From the NCBI RefSeq assembly GCF_046614695.1, contig NZ_JBKKHQ010000021.1, positions 1 through 64,000 on the forward strand: a stretch of DNA of 64,000 bases, given 5' to 3'. A program made the translations under genes and the position numbers. The notes beneath the pieces are model-generated. The model did not search any database and was not told where the DNA came from. It worked only from the letters and a program-made list of their open reading frames with translations. Shown in pieces: positions 63,518 through 64,000 of the stretch. This DNA is from Pokkaliibacter sp046614695. GTDB lineage: Bacteria; Pseudomonadota; Gammaproteobacteria; Pseudomonadales; Balneatricaceae. Position 1 is the first letter of the stretch; every line of letters starts with the position of its first letter.

Positions 63518-64000
63518 TGCACAAGCGACAACGAGGAGCGGCCCTGATGGTCACTCTGGTGCTGATGATCCTGCTCATGGTAATCGGTATCGCCGGTTAC
63601 AACATGACCACGCTGCAAGGCAAAATCGAAACCAACAGGGAAGAAAACAACCTGGCCCTGACGCTGGCGGAGTCCGCGTTACGTGCCGGTGAAGAGGAAA
63701 TCGTTGCAGACCAGGCAACAGGAACCGGGGTGTACACCCTGACCAGCTCGACGGATACAGAGCAGGCCCAGTGGAACAAGGCTGCCACCTGGACAGGCAA
63801 CAACACGGATCAGCTGACTCGAACCTTTGAGACCCAGCTGGATGACATTGATCCGCGACTGAAGGTTCAACCGCGCTACATCATTGAAGTGCTGCCAGAA
63901 CCCGATTCCTTTAAGGAGGCCAACAGTATTGTTGAGGGTCACGCACCGCGTGAACGTATGGAAGTTTTCCGGATTACCTCTGAAGGCACCGGACCTTCCG
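63517..64000 (+). CDS. pilX: Type IV pilus minor pilin PilX (cut by window end)
   Basis: The first 161 codons of a PilX-type protein. The N terminus QRGAALMVTLVLMILLMVIGIAG is the PilX_N leader, which lacks the usual Glu5. TLAESALRAGEEEI follows, a family signature. AAGGAGG (63506-63512) is placed for the ATG at 63517; the overlapping ATG at 63514 is only one base from it. The gene continues beyond 64000. Confidence 0.88.
   Translation, partial: MHKRQRGAALMVTLVLMILLMVIGIAGYNMTTLQGKIETNREENNLALTLAESALRAGEEEIVADQATGTGVYTLTSSTDTEQAQWNKAATWTGNNTDQLTRTFETQLDDIDPRLKVQPRYIIEVLPEPDSFKEANSIVEGHAPRERMEVFRITSEGTGPS

Noticed and set aside
1..64000. tRNA/rRNA genes, CRISPR repeats, insertion sequences and attachment sites.
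   Set aside because: None could be recognised by reading both strands; no transposase, integrase or regularly spaced repeats were seen.

Overview
The window is about 64 kb of ordinary, gene-dense chromosome from a GC-moderate gammaproteobacterium. The protein types suggest an Oceanospirillales/Pseudomonas-like organism: compatible-solute ABC uptake, a cyanide-insensitive bd oxidase, long PstC/PstA proteins, PilY1-type pili and many GGDEF proteins. Species cannot be fixed from the sequence. No rRNA, tRNA, CRISPR, transposase or phage gene was seen.

Layout. 0.1-7.5 kb: diguanylate cyclase, CorA, a 163-aa unknown gene behind a perfect hrp box, cyclopropane-fatty-acid synthase, a DUF5924/DUF2914-like membrane protein and a sugar acetyltransferase. 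7.5-10.1 kb: a structured leader, then an SDR-TetA-like efflux pair with no tetR. 10.1-15 kb: serA, ycgM, a Dph6-like ATP pyrophosphatase overlapping a degenerate GGDEF protein, and a YciA-like thioesterase. 15-21.2 kb: pstS, a PHO box, then pstC-pstA-pstB-phoU. 21-26.6 kb: murI, a DosP-like PAS-PAS-GAF-GGDEF-EAL protein, an AraC regulator and a LysE/RhtB exporter. 26.7-31 kb: proXWV with a divergent MarR regulator resembling EctR/CosR in position. 31.2-46.4 kb: six tandem, same-strand paralogues of 710-1174 residues. 46.4-49.5 kb: a cioAB-type oxidase with tiny genes at both ends and a perfect ANR/FNR box upstream. 49.5-52.8 kb: a histidine kinase and an NtrC-type regulator. 52.9-64 kb: two tandem pilY1 genes followed by pilV, pilW and pilX (cut by the window edge).

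The most interesting part is the 15-kb paralogue array. The three gaps upstream of paralogues 1, 2 and 4 contain a GGAACY-N15-YCACNNA-type element: two fit this pattern and one is a near match. This is the promoter recognised by HrpL, the ECF sigma factor of Hrp type III secretion systems. A fully canonical copy (GGAACC-N15-CCACTTA) lies 32 bp before the unknown gene at 3244. The paralogues have no Sec signal and no membrane segment, and several have Ser-rich, acid-poor N termini. All share one architecture with an F-box-like segment at residues 137-180, and the last carries a long proline-rich insert with SH3-ligand-like PPxPPKP motifs. I infer an undescribed family of HrpL-controlled type III effectors or translocated proteins. 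The promoter pattern and paralogy are directly visible; the secretion and F-box readings are hypotheses.
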